DNA of 64,000 nt from Ulota crispa (lineage: Eukaryota > Streptophyta > Bryopsida > Orthotrichales > Orthotrichaceae). The position numbers and the translations under genes are program-made. The stretch covers positions 15,131,219 through 15,195,218 of the forward strand of contig OY987251.1 in NCBI GenBank assembly GCA_963920765.1, written 5' to 3'. Under the pieces are notes generated by a model. The model was not told where the DNA came from. It did no database searches and was given only the letters and a program-made list of their open reading frames with translations. Within the stretch, counting starts at the first letter, position 1. Each line of letters starts with the position of its first letter. This document shows, piece by piece, positions 1 to 11,070 of this stretch.

Positions 1-335
1 ATTATTTATAAAGTCCCCAAACCCATTATAATGATGATAATTTATTTCCAAGTCACGTGAAAAATTTAGGACCGAGGCAATTATGATAACCCTTCATTTG
101 ATTGCATGTACCCAAAAAAAAGTAGTGCACTCATCAAGAAATTTAGAGACAAGGTACATATAATGAATATTTTTGTGTAAAAAAAAGCTTTGATTGGATG
201 CTCAAGTAAAAAATTATGTTAAGTTCAAATTAATGCAGATTGTTTGTGCAACATGGAATAGGCAAAAGGCAATGACAAAAAAAATCTATCCAAAATTAGC
301 TTCAACAATAATCTTGATGGGGGCTTAAGTGAGGG
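1..335. other. AT-rich intergenic DNA
   Basis: I see no gene, recognisable repeat or transposon end here. The sequence is AT-rich with short A-runs, and leads directly into the minisatellite that follows. Confidence 0.5.
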
Positions 336-583
336 TCTTGGCATGGGGTCTTGCATGGAACCTTGGCATGGGGTCTTGCATGGAACCTTGGCATGGGGTC
401 TTGCATGGAACCTTGGCATGGGGTCTTGCATGGAACCTTGGCATGGGGTCTTGCATGGAACCTTGGCATGGGGTCTTGCATGGAACCTTGGCATGGGGTC
501 TTGCATGGAACCTTGGCAAGGGGTCTTAGTGGAGTCTTGGCAAGGGTTCTAGCAAGAGACTTGGCAAAGGACTTGGCAAAATG
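336..583. repeat. 25-bp minisatellite with a degenerate 12-bp fringe
   Basis: About seven near-identical copies of a 25-bp unit (CTTGGCATGGGG followed by TCTTGCATGGAAC) run head to tail from about 336 to 510. The unit is itself two related half-units beginning CTTGGCATGG and CTTGCATGGA. From 511 to about 583 the array decays into looser 12-13 bp repeats such as CTTGGCAAGGG and CTTGGCAAAGGA, which look like the ancestral module. Because 25 is not a multiple of three, all frames stay open and several overlapping ORFs of 60-150 codons result on both strands. They are artefacts of the repeat. No promoter or codon bias supports translation. Confidence 0.95.
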
Positions 584-2430
584 TTTCTTTTCTACTAAAC
601 ATAACAATGATGAACATGTTTCTCTTGTATATTCTTGAATGTAAAAATAGTGAAGAGCAATGAAGTCTATTGACAAATTTCCAATTTTGTCTAGAAATAT
701 GCAAGATCCTTTTACAAGATTGGAGAGGATAATATTGCAAGAAACTAAGGAGCCATAATGAATATTTTTACCCTTCAACCTTTAATTTGAAAGGAGATTG
801 TGTAATTTGCATTTAATACCATGTTCATTAAATTGGGAATTTTGTAACATTTTGGGATTAAGTTGACCAACTTAAACCAATTGTTATGGTGCAACTTGGA
901 AATCTGGTTTTCCCAATTTAATGAATATGGTGTTATTTGCAATGATGGCACGACATGGCTTCATATAGTATGCCAAAATTGCAATAGCAAATATATGTGC
1001 AATTTTAGGGAATGTTTTGAAAGATATCATGAGAATTGTCATCCAAAAAGGAAAGAAAGTGTAACTTGTGGTTTTTAAAATTTAAAACTCTTGAGTTTAG
1101 CATATTTTGGAAGCCAATATTGACCACTTGTAATGAAAGTTTCTAGCAGTTAACAGTTTGTTTAAATCTCTATATCAAAAAATTGCGGTAGTATATTGTT
1201 GAAGCATGAGGTTAATACAAGATTTTTTTTCTTTATTGAAGAAGATGGCATTTTGGAAGTCAACCTTCCTCTCTATCTTGCTATATTCATGATTTTTTTT
1301 GAAGATTGTGGATAGTGGCAAAGCTTGAATTAGCATAACTTTGCAAGCTTTGATAACTTTCTTTAAAAAAAACCCCTTCTTGTAAGAGATGTGGGGTCAC
1401 ATCATTTCATAGTTTGGATTTGTAAAAAAATAAAATTTGACTATGCAAAAAAATTCTGAAGATACGTTGTATTATAGATTCATTTAGAGGAAGTTAGGCA
1501 TCTCAATTGCATCTAAAATTTTGCACAATTGAACCTAACATCATATTATTATGAAGGCCCCAAATCCAAGAGTTTGTGTGAAATAATAAAAATCAGCTAA
1601 GGGACTCAAAGCCTATTGTCCCTTTTGGGCAAGGCCAAAAAAATTATTTTTTGAACTATGAATGCTATAATCTTTTAATCCGTGACGTCAAATGGGCTGA
1701 TATTTGTTCCGCACATTATCTTACTAATTCATTACACTTTTTATGGTTGGAATTCAAAAAAAGTTTTGATTTTGAATTTTGAATAACTCATCAAAACGTT
1801 GCAGGCTTGGACTATTTGTTTCTTCCAAAATACACTTTGGCTTTGAGGGTTCAAAAATATCCTCCAGTATAGACACTATGTAAAATGGCATTGGGAAATG
1901 TTACGCAAGTATCAGTATGATATTATACCAATATTGACTTAGGATAACATCACATCTTCAAATCTACTGATGCTGCTGAATATCAATACTTGGTCGATAT
2001 TGTGATTTTGAGACCAGTTAAATAGTAAAACTCTACGGAACCTATTTGTATTAATGCTGGCATACCCAAGTAAATTCTTTATCCCCTTCCTGTTTACAAT
2101 GGAACGTTAATATCCAGTTGCTTTGGATAAATCAAACAATACCGGCAAAGAAAAACTTGGAAATCTTTCAAATAAGGTTTCTGTGTGAGAAATAAAAAAT
2201 AATGCAATTTGGTGATTAGAACAATTAACAAAATTCATATTCTGTTTCAAAGTGAATAGGGGTTTCAAACATAAAATATGGCCTTTGAGCTTCTCACCTT
2301 GCAGGATCTCTGCTCACTAGTGATTTTTTTTGTCCCCTCGCATGCGCAAAGTCTGAGACATTTGTGAGTTTGCTGAAGTTTTTACAAAAGAAGTTTTGGG
2401 ATTTGAGGGAGCAGGTGCATGAGCGGCGTG
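584..2430. other. AT-rich intergenic DNA with an old repeat fragment
   Basis: No gene is supported. Around 1655-1800 the sequence resembles the right-hand part of the TTAA element at 45389-46343 (both contain a GCTATAATC/GTTATAATC stretch, then GTCAAATGGGCTGA, then a run ending AAAAAAGTTTT). It is therefore probably a decayed fragment of that transposon family without recognisable ends. Confidence 0.45.
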
Positions 2431-2439
2431 AAGCTACGA

Positions 2440-2560
2440 AGGTGAGTTTTTGGAATTCACTTCTAACGTGAATCACGTTAGGAGGGCAGTGCAGAGGTGA
2501 GTTACCTTGTGAGTCACTAATGAATTCACCAAGGTGAATTGCAATGTGAGTCACCTAAAA
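2440..2560. repeat. Cluster of GTGARTCAC-type palindromic half-sites
   Basis: Within about 120 bp there are at least seven variants of GTGAGT, GTGAATCAC, GTGAGTCAC and GAATTCAC in both orientations. One is a nearly perfect 19-bp palindrome, CTAACGTGAATCACGTTAG, near 2464-2482. Two copies contain TGAGTCA, the GCN4/AP-1-type bZIP core. This could be a decayed inverted-repeat element or a regulatory cluster. No adjacent gene supports the second reading. Confidence 0.5.
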
Positions 2561-2634
2561 AAGTTGATGTTTGAAGCCCCTAATGCAATCACTAAAATGC
2601 TCCCTAAGTTTGAAATGATGTTAACCCTTTAAGG

Positions 2635-3530
2635 ACCACGCGACCATATTTTGGTCACTGGGTGTGGTTTTTGGTCTGTAGGTTGAAATTGCTTAGTAAT
2701 TTGGAATTTGGACTTGAAGTACGCATGAGATCACAAAATTTTTGCATCCATTTGAAAAATTAACAATGCAATTGGGTATGTGAGTTGACAAATAATGGTG
2801 TTTATACGGCATGGCTTCAAAATACGTATCTATATTTGGTCAAAGATGGATCAAAGCAACAACACAGTACATTAAGTATGCAAGAAGAATGTCAAATTTC
2901 AATTGCACAATTCTAAAAAATTTCAAATTGCTTAAGAAATATGCTTGTATTGTTTTTCTATACGATAGTAGTATAATTATAGTATTTGAAGATCTACTAA
3001 AATGTTGTTGTCATTTTGGCTTAAAAATTTGTCATCCTACATTTAAGGCCAATTCTTGATTGTTTTCACCAATTGGATTTTCTAGAATAATTATCAAATT
3101 TCTTGTAGAACCATTTTAGGGTAACAAAGAAAGTGGGATTTTTGACCCTTTTGTCCAATTAGCTAGACCTTGTGATTGCTATGTTTGTCTATTTTGAGTG
3201 AAACTAGTCTTGTTGGAAAGGTGGGAAACCCTGCTTTCTAGAAATGTAAGGCTCTTCTCAATCAGAACTTGCATGAAAGGTTAACATTCAAAACTAAACA
3301 AGAATGAAACACAAGAGATTTTCAGCATACGGCTCACTCAATCATTATAATATTTCATCTCCAATGATAGATCTAGCTGAAATTTTGGTGCTTTACAATG
3401 AACAAGGTGTACTTCCCATTCGTACAATTGGATTATTGAAAATGGGTCCATATTTGAGTCAATTCCAAATCTAAGCTTACCGCCCCTGTTTTCAGTGGAT
3501 TTTATGAAAATGGGTGTGGTCATTAAAGGG
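2635..3530. mobile_element. TTAA-flanked non-autonomous element (K)
   Basis: The element is bounded by TTAA at 2631-2634 and 3531-3534. The left end reads CCCTTTAAGGACCACGCGAC. The right end, reverse complemented, reads CCCTTTAATGACCACACCC, giving about 17 bp of terminal inverted repeat with one or two mismatches. The 896-bp interior is AT-rich and has no credible transposase ORF. TTAA duplication with CCC-starting ends is the hallmark of piggyBac-type transposons, so I call it a piggyBac-like MITE. Membership of that superfamily is inference. Confidence 0.75.
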
Positions 3531-3534
3531 TTAA

Positions 3535-4590
3535 TGCAACTTGGAAGAATATGCCTGCAATTGTATGAAGGGACAATTTTTCATCCGAGTGCTACATATT
3601 TCATCCAGATCAATGATGCAAGTCGCAATTCACCCATGAATCGCAATGCAACTTGCACTGCGTTAAATAATCTGAAATAAAGAATCACTGAACGAGGGTG
3701 GGCCCCTAATGCAGTGGTAACTGGTAACGGCGGAGTGAGGACTGTACTACAAGCCCAGGTGGAGGTACTACGCGCAGTACCACCAGAGTACGACGCTGCA
3801 GCCACGCAGGCAGTACGGTCTCCATGCTCTAGTTCACCACTTCACCCCGACGAAATCTTTGTAGGAGACTCGGAGACAACAGTGTGCGGGGAGATTTTGA
3901 GCTTCTTAGGCAAATATCCTACATTTCTCATTTTCAACCGGCATTTTTATTGCATACACCAGCTATTGCCTATATACTTGCACTATAATTATAATTTTTT
4001 TAGAAATTTAATAAAAGCTGGTATCTGTGAATTTTAGTTGGTTTTTTTTCACATTTCATTGGGCTGACTTTCTATTGATTTTTGGCTCTCCCCATTCATT
4101 GCTTGCAGACTCTGAGGCTTGGAGGTAGGGTTTAATTTTTCTTTTTGTCAAGGTAGATTGGCCTGCACCCCAGATTGCAGACAGGTAAGGAAAATTTGTC
4201 TAAAATTGGATCAAATAAATGATCTAGGAAAGTTTATCCAAAAACCTGTTAGTATAAGCTACTTTCATTCAAAATCTGGTAAATTGGGATTTTGTTCTAG
4301 GAAAGATTCGACTATTTCCAAAATTTCACACGAATTTCTTAGTGGACTTTCGGGGTAAGATTTAGGTGAAAAGTATCCAAGAAATTAAACCCTGCTCTGA
4401 GCTCCTGCCCAGCCCTTTTTCATACCCCATAACTTTTGCAAGGAAAGCCCCTTTAGTTATTTTCCCATACGAGAAAGAAAAAAAGTAACGAAAAAGAAAA
4501 AAAAGGAACATACTACTTTTTCCTCCAGTAGCAGCACAAATATGCCGCAACAACAACATATGAATCTGGGCCGTCGTACAGTACTTCTTC
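3535..4590. other. Intergenic DNA with a short GC-rich island
   Basis: From about 3690 to 3905 the composition changes abruptly to GC-rich. An open frame runs at 3714-4037 on the plus strand, but the open part beyond 3905 is AT-rich and I recognise no domain. The island could be a non-coding exon or part of the upstream region of the arabinogalactan-peptide gene. The remainder is AT-rich with nothing identifiable. Confidence 0.3.
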
Positions 4591-4599
4591 AACTCCCAC

Positions 4600-4951
4600 T
4601 CGCAGCTGTTCTCTAAGTTACATCATCTCGCTATCCTGCTTCCTCTTCCCCGCACTCACCACCTGCTGGTATGTCGGCATTGCAATCGCCCTCCCACCCC
4701 TCATAAACATTTCCAGCGTTCTTCCTCTGTCGTAGCTTGCTCGCTCGCGCTTGCAAGCATCTCCATCATCAGAGCGTCGTCATCTCATCGCCCACTGCAT
4801 TTCACCGTCTCTCGGGTACAACGCCTTGCATGCTCTGCTGCTCTTTTGCTTCTTTTGGTACACGTGAGCTTCAATCTGTGGATTGTCTTGAGCTTATTGG
4901 ACTGAGTGGGTTGGCATGGGCCGGCAGAGACTAGCGTGAACTTCGATTTCC
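4600..4951 (+). promoter_or_regulatory. Presumed promoter/5'UTR of the AG-peptide gene, with G-box
   Basis: This C/T-rich, GC-elevated stretch precedes the AG-peptide start codon and has the look of a plant 5'UTR (CT-rich tracts at 4620-4660 and 4680-4730). A perfect CACGTG G-box lies at 4861-4866, 86 bp before the ATG; such boxes bind bZIP and bHLH factors. The transcription start is not identifiable from sequence alone. Confidence 0.4.
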
Positions 4952-5161
4952 ATGGCTGGAGCGATGAAGGTGTTCTGGGTGGCGTTCCTGGTGGTGCTCA
5001 TGACAGCCGTGGTCGCGCTAGCCCACGATGGCGAAGACCACAGCCCTGCGCTGGCCCCAGAAGTACATGACGATATGAGCGCGGCGACGCCGGCGGTGTC
5101 ATTGATGACGCCTCTGCTGCTGGCCGGGATTGCAATCGCCACATCCGCCTTTGGGTGGTGA
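4952..5161 (+). CDS. Arabinogalactan peptide (AG-peptide), GPI-anchored
   Basis: A complete 69-residue ORF with the three-part design of plant AG-peptides. Residues 1-24 are a signal peptide with a strongly hydrophobic core ending VVALA. The mature part is very short, acidic and His-containing (HDGEDHSPALAPEVHDD), with Ser-Pro and Ala-Pro dipeptides that are typical sites of proline hydroxylation and arabinogalactan addition. A C-terminal hydrophobic stretch (about residues 50-69, SLMTPLLLAGIAIATS) fits a GPI-anchor signal. The product would be a small proteoglycan at the outer plasma membrane and cell wall. Length and layout match the family. I chose the first ATG because the signal peptide needs it, although the internal ATG at codon 5 would also work. 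No intron is needed. Neighbours give no functional clue. Confidence 0.75.
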   Translation: MAGAMKVFWVAFLVVLMTAVVALAHDGEDHSPALAPEVHDDMSAATPAVSLMTPLLLAGIAIATSAFGW

Positions 5162-5511
5162 GATCGCACCGATTTGCTTGCTGGTAAGGTGTAGAGATTT
5201 GGGCACTTTTTGTCACTATTCATGGCGTGAGAGAAGCTGTAGGAAACAGAAAATAAGGTACTTGGGAGCATCACGGCCTCCCCTTTCACAGACAATTATT
5301 TGTTGCGGCCTATTCCTTACAAACGTATACATGGGTGAGAGCTCGCTGCACTCGCCGTCTCTGTAATAATGTTGGTGGCTCTTGGCCTCGTCTCTATTGA
5401 ATACATGGTTGAATCAGTGTACTTTACCTCTTTGCATCGCACGTTAGAGCATCGTCCGCAATGCGTGTAATGGACTCCTGCTTTAGCTAGGCCCTCTCTT
5501 CTCACTAACAA

Positions 5512-5517
5512 AATAAA
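5512..5517 (+). terminator. Candidate polyadenylation signal AATAAA
   Basis: An AATAAA hexamer lies about 350 bp downstream of the AG-peptide stop codon, at the end of a mixed-composition 3' region. It is a plausible plant near-upstream element, though plant poly(A) signals are loose. Confidence 0.35.
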
Positions 5518-5529
5518 GTGTTGCTTTGA

Positions 5530-6985
5530 CACCGTTTCTCTGAAATCATTCCTTAATGTGGTGAAAAGGGCGTTGAAAACAATGTTCTCTGCTGTAAGGA
5601 TTTATGTTCCAGGTGGTGCATTCGCTTTGTAGAACCATCCCAACGCACTTTCTGTTAGTGTTTGGTTTTAGGACCAAATTTTTCTTCGTTACGTAACTCA
5701 TTAGGAAACGGGGGAGTTCTCAGCATACGTTACTTGTTAATTTCCTTTGGTAGAATTTGTACCCTACAAGATCTCTCCTTGTGACTAAATTAGTACTACC
5801 AATTCTTGGAGGCTATGTTCCATTCAGAACAAGCAGCTATACTACGAGAGGCCTTATCCTGGCGTGCTTTTTGAGGAAGGTCCTCAAACTTGTAAACTCC
5901 CACTCTCCACATCTTTGTTTTTGTCAAAATTAGGTTCATGTTTTTTAAGTCCGAGATCAGTAAGTTGGAATATGGATATGATTGTGGTCATGAAAGTGAT
6001 TGGAGAGAACACCGAGGTTATGTTATCTTTGTGTAGCACAGTGAGGAATCCATCTAGCGCCCAACGAAGTGCATATCTCTTTGCGAAGCGTATTGGACGT
6101 TGATTCCCTTGAAAATAACCATCTTTCAAAGCTTCACATGAACAGCGTGGACAAACTAGATTCTCCACTAATTTTTTTTCGGTTGAATCCAAAAGGTTAG
6201 TGAGATACAGTGGTTACTTCAATGCATATAACCAATGAATTCTCTCAATTTTCCGCTCATCTGTCCCGAGAACCTCAAAGAATAAAATCGAGGGATCTAT
6301 CAGGACCAGGCATTGAGAGTTTTGACATACCGAACCAAAATGATTACCCAAGCAATGACATCAAACACACAAATTTCTTCAAATCATCCTCAAATTCACA
6401 TCTAACGCAGGAGCAGCAAAGATGGACCTTCTATGCGAAATACAGCACAAACAAATTTGAAGCTTTTGTGGCAAATTTTGACGAACAACGAGATCAACGT
6501 TATCCGAAGAGCCAAATGTCGAGCTAGGCCAAGAGAGCAGTTGCAGTAGACCCAAAACGGAGCATCATATTCAACCCAACCTCGGTGAGAACTCGGCGAA
6601 CCTGGAAACCAGATATACAAAAACCAAGCATCAATTCCCTATTTATTAGGGAATGCAACCACGACGTTACACGTATTCCACCAACTAATTCTTTTATTTC
6701 AATGCAAACCACAAATTGTGGAGCAGTTGCCACTAGGTGAAAAATTAATCCTTTGGAAGCTAGCAATTCAGTCCATCATATTACTGAGAGGTTGAGTAGC
6801 CAGGTTTGCTGCCATCGTGAGAGTCAATTTACTGTCTGGGCTATTTGATGGTATGAAGCTGAGAAAGCGGACTTGTAACATTTTTAAAGACATAAGCAAT
6901 TGTTTGAGAGATACAGAGACCACTATTCAGGCCTTATTTCCATTGGTTGGGAGTGAGTTGCAGAAGGAGGAAGTTTTTGAAAGAC
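5530..6985. other. Intergenic; two unrecognised small ORFs
   Basis: Composition here is more balanced than in the surrounding desert. A 102-codon frame on the minus strand (5884-6192) begins with a CPRC motif, and a 105-codon frame on the plus strand (6210-6527) is rich in Ser, Asn and Gln. I recognise neither, and they lie in opposite orientation almost end to end. They could be parts of an old gene or a transcribed non-coding region. I see no splice structure or domain that would let me call a gene. Confidence 0.3.
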
Positions 6986-6986
6986 T

Positions 6987-7136
6987 CCTTTCAAGGGAAC
7001 AATGTCAGTTCAGACATTTCTTATCAATTCGGACATGTCAATTTGGTTATTTTGTCACTTTGAACAATTTTTTTTTGTCAATTCGGACAAGTTTGGGCCA
7101 ATTTGGACAAGTCACTGCGGACAGTTTTTCTTGTAG
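6987..7136. mobile_element. Decayed CACTA-type MITE, same family as 8200-8369
   Basis: The left end resembles the 8200 element (CAAGGGAACAATGTC versus CAAGGGAAATTGTCC) and the right end GGACAGTTTTTCTTGTAG resembles GGACACAATTTCTTATAG. Internal GGACATGTCAATTTGG and TTTTGTCACTTTGAACA also match. The outermost CACTA bases are mutated and no target duplication can be recognised. Confidence 0.5.
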
Positions 7137-7139
7137 AGC

Positions 7140-8196
7140 TGCACAACCCCGTCCAACTCCGCCTCTCTAAACTCGTATTCCCTACTCGTATTCCCTATTC
7201 TGGACGAGTGTAGGGTACATTTCATCCTGTACTGCTTTGGTGATCCCAGGATGGCAGGCCTCGTGGTCGTACCATGCCAGCAAGCACCACAAACATTACC
7301 CTTTGCCTACCGATTTGATCCAGAAAGAATTGAAGCAATGGGCATGTACTAGGATGCGCACTTGAAGCGTGGCCTCGCTCTCTCTCTGTCCTCACTAATG
7401 GTGTGTGAAAGTGTTCCACTCGTGGACATAGACTCCTGATACCTTGAAAGTGCCAGCCACATCCAGCATGGATGTCACCTTTTTTTAATCTTCGAAGTTG
7501 GAAAGCTTTCACAACGCTTTTGATCTTTCACCTGCTTCGTAAGCTACACTATCTGAGTCGTTGGAGGAATCACCACCCCTGAAAAGGAGTTCGTCGTGCT
7601 CTAAGCCTCTAACATACCAGAGTTGTACAGAGTCAGTAACATGAGATGCTGGACTGACTAAGCAGGCATGTCACATCACATATTGTATATCCCTGGTCAG
7701 TCCCGCACTCCCACGGCAGCTAACCTACAACAGTCCTCGATGTTTTCTTGTTTCGTATATGTCACTGACAAGCATGATTCTCAGCTGCTGTAAGGTTTTG
7801 GCATTATATTCTAGCAAATCTTTGTACAGTCATCCATTATCTTGTAAAACTTTCCAATATGATTCATTTCCAAAGTTCATTTTATTTGTAAGTCCTCGGG
7901 AAATTCTTTTACAAAGTACATAATATAGGAATCAAGCTTGAGAGTAGTACGCTCATCCTCTACATCCTCTCAGTTCGACTAGCTCCTTGGAATTCTAGCT
8001 TCCATGTGTCCCATTTCATCTGATTCTACTTGGTAGCTTGGCATGCATCCTTGGAGAGTTCCCTTTTCTTTATGTAATCCTTATTTGATCTCTTAATGTC
8101 CTAGTTCATGAGAGGTAAACTTCATTAATTGTATTCTCTTGTAATGCTACTACACCTTTTAGTAATCCTCATCGCTTGGTGTTGTAATCCACGTAC
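7140..8196. other. Intergenic DNA
   Basis: No gene is supported. A minus-strand frame at 7222-7512 (96 codons) has no recognisable domain and no upstream signal. The rest has scattered stops in all frames. Confidence 0.4.
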
Positions 8197-8199
8197 ATT

Positions 8200-8369
8200 C
8201 ACTACAAGGGAAATTGTCCTACAAGGGAAATTGTCCAAAAAGATAAAAAAATATGTCCAAATCAACATAGCTAAATCTACAAAAATTATCTAATTTGACA
8301 GTTTTTTTGTCATTTTGAACACATTTGATTAGTTTGGACATGTCAATTAGGACACAATTTCTTATAGTG
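8200..8369. mobile_element. 170-bp CACTA (En/Spm-type) MITE with 3-bp target duplication
   Basis: The ends are inverted repeats beginning CACTACAAGGGAAATTGTCC on the left and, reverse complemented on the right, CACTATAAGAAATTGTGTCC. CACTA termini plus a 3-bp duplication define the CACTA superfamily, and ATT flanks both ends (8197-8199 and 8370-8372). The left end contains a second internal copy of ACAAGGGAAATTGTCC. No coding capacity is present, so it needs a transposase from elsewhere. Confidence 0.85.
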
Positions 8370-8372
8370 ATT

Positions 8373-10263
8373 GTACTTTGTGGCTTGCATCTCTTAGAGA
8401 GTTACCTTAATTTTAGTAGTCTCCAACAAGTTCATGATGTAAGAGTTCATCAACATGCATCTTAGGATGGATGCAAGTAAAGGAAAAGATGGATAGAATC
8501 ATTTACATATGCATGTTCATCCATAAAATAAGTATATTTAATAATTCTCATTCAAATGTTGCGGAGATATGTCCTTCTTTTAAAGGGTCTTGGTAATTCC
8601 AACCATTTTTCTGCCAGTAAAATTAGTGATGTATTCTCTATGAGGACTTAGAAAATTCCGTTTTAATGTTATATTAGCCAATGTCAATGTACGATAAAAT
8701 TATGGCAATCATATGACAAATATTAAATACACTGCACTTTCAACATTCCGAGTAACAGATTTTCTCAGAGAGAAAACTCAAAACAAACATTAAAAATACC
8801 TTTGCTACATTTGCAACTTTCTAAAAAAAAAAACTTGATCATTTATAGCATTGTGCAATTTTTGAATTTGCTAAACTTCGATGGTGCATTAGAATCAAGT
8901 GTATGATTAATATCTCAACTACAGAAGTTGGGAATTGTGTATTTATAACATAAAATGGTTACTGTATTGTGAAAGAACTCATGAACTTGAGTCTGTATGG
9001 CCTTTCAATTGTTGCTCAATCTCTTCAACACCAAGAGACGCTCTAGATTTTCAAAAGATGAAAATATGTACTAAATCTCAGTCCAAAAGACTAATTAAAT
9101 GATGGTTTTCTAACAAAATATGAAACTGGATCATATTCATGTGGTTGTATGTATTCCAACAGTCACCATTGTTTATCAACAAAGTTTGGAACAAATGTTT
9201 TAACATTCCTATTACAGTATAGAATGAAATCAAAAATTAAAAATGCTAATATCATTTTTTTGTTCTTCAATTTGTGTGTTTAAGCTAATTGTGGTGATGT
9301 TTTGAGGTTTTTTTTTAATATTCCTGCTTTTAGATGTTGAATGTTGAAGGGTCCGTTTTTAGAATAAGAACTTTAGTTTTTGAGATAAAAAGTGTAAGGA
9401 TTTTTTTATCTAAATGATATTTATAGCGGTTTTTTTGAAATCTCTATGTAACAAATGTCAAAAAAACACATGAATAAGAGAAATATGTTTCCAAATGAAT
9501 GGAATCTATTGACATTTGATTATTGCTCAAACATTGTAAGCTTAATCCTAGATGAATGAAAAGGACTGATTAATCACATTACATTTCCAAAATTTTGTTG
9601 AATAAACTCCTATAGCAAAATATATGACAAGGGTATTTGAGGGTTCATATGTTTCAATGAACCTGGAATATATTTTGGATTTTATATAGAAACGTTCAAT
9701 TTAATCGATGTTTGAATCAAATGACTATTAAGTGAGACATGACATCTGGTGCAATGAAAACTAAAATTCATGTTTTGAATATAAATTTGCTTTGTATCAA
9801 GCTATGATTAAGAAAAACAAGCTAAGATGTAAGTTTGGGATTATGTTTACAGAAATAAAAGGATAGCATTTAATTACATTTACATCCTAATGATCTAATT
9901 ATCCCTTTGAAGACTTCGCAAGTAAAAATGCAGTAAAAGCATCTTCAATGTGACACAACGTTCCTTTGATGATCAAAGAAATGAGTACAAGTAGTGTAAT
10001 ATTTGGTTTTTAGTTTTATAAATTTTACAACAATGAGAGTACTAAACTATTGATTTTGCTTGAATTTTACAACATCTTTGCGACAACTTAGTGCAGCATG
10101 GAATAGTTGGAGTGCATGATACTTATAACTAACAAATATTGTAACACCAAAAATTATTAAAGCACAACACATATATCCATTAACTTAAAAGCAAGCATAC
10201 CGATAAAAAGAACAAAACTTAGGCTTCATCTTGGAGGTTTTGGATTTTTGAAGTTCATTAGAT
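8373..10263. other. AT-rich intergenic DNA
   Basis: About 1.9 kb of AT-rich sequence with stops in every frame. I see no gene, RNA gene or transposon end here. Confidence 0.5.
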
Positions 10264-10677
10264 ATTAGGAAAAATTTGAGCTCTCCAAGAGCCTCCTACA
10301 AAGTCTCTAAAGGGATTTTGGCTCACTTCTTGGATTCAATGCAATCATGAAAGTTGTATTATTATGTTATCCCAATTGGACAAAAACTATGGATACAATT
10401 GTACAATAAGATCACAAATTCTACTTTACTCTATTTGAATAGATGACTCAAGTACTTGGATAATGAGTTAATGACTAGTGAGTAAATTTACATACTTTAT
10501 GAATGTAACAAGGAATGTACTGCCCTTTTTATTGTTTTGAATTGTGCATGTGGCTTAGGTCCTTTGTATAAGGTAGCAATAGGTATGAGTGCCATTTTCT
10601 TGTATTCATGCTAGCCAATTAATAACTTGGTTTACCAAACCTTAAGGGACTCTTGGAGGGCTCAAATTTTTCCTAAT
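10264..10677. repeat. Inverted repeat / foldback (about 410 bp)
   Basis: The left arm starting ATTAGGAAAAATTTGAGC and continuing CTCCAAGAGCCTCCTAC is mirrored by the right arm, which ends GGCTCAAATTTTTCCTAAT. The arms are about 45 bp with few mismatches and are separated by roughly 320 bp. I could not find a target duplication, so transposon origin is likely but not shown. Confidence 0.6.
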
Positions 10678-10931
10678 GCGTGCTAGCCATTCAAATTTGG
10701 AAGTTGTTGGTCACGTGTAATGCACTGTATAACTTTTTTTGTTGGTGAAGTTAAAATTCTCACCTTATGTATTCTAAGATATAGCCTACACCAGATCTTT
10801 CATTTTAAAAAGTTAAAAATCTCAAACCTGATTATAAGTACAATGGAACCTCATGCAAACCACACATGATTTGCAATTGGTCCACTAACTATGAGTACTA
10901 TACATGTACATTGTAAGATTAAGCTATTTAT

Positions 10932-10934
<3 letters not shown>

Positions 10935-10999
<65 letters not shown>
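10935..10999. repeat. (TA)n microsatellite followed by a CG/CA-rich alternating tract
   Basis: About 32 TA dinucleotides run uninterrupted and switch at 11000 to alternating purine-pyrimidine sequence (GCGCACGCACGCGTGCATG). Alternating tracts of both types can adopt cruciform or Z-DNA. The Tyr-Ile ORFs here are repeat artefacts. Confidence 0.95.
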
Positions 11000-11003
<4 letters not shown>

Positions 11004-11070
11004 ACGCACGCGTGCATGTCCATTAACTACATCCAAGCACATGTATTACAACTCACATTAGATCTTTTAA

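Noticed and set aside
225-778. Several overlapping ORFs of 60-158 codons with repeated Pro/His/Met/Gln peptides
   Set aside because: They are the three-frame translation of the 25-bp minisatellite on both strands; the same peptide repeat occurs in every frame, so no gene is implied.
5884-6192. Minus-strand ORF starting MDSTEKKLVENLVCPRC as a zinc-finger gene
   Set aside because: A single CPRC is not a zinc finger by itself. The rest has no matching ligands and no neighbouring exon could be joined.
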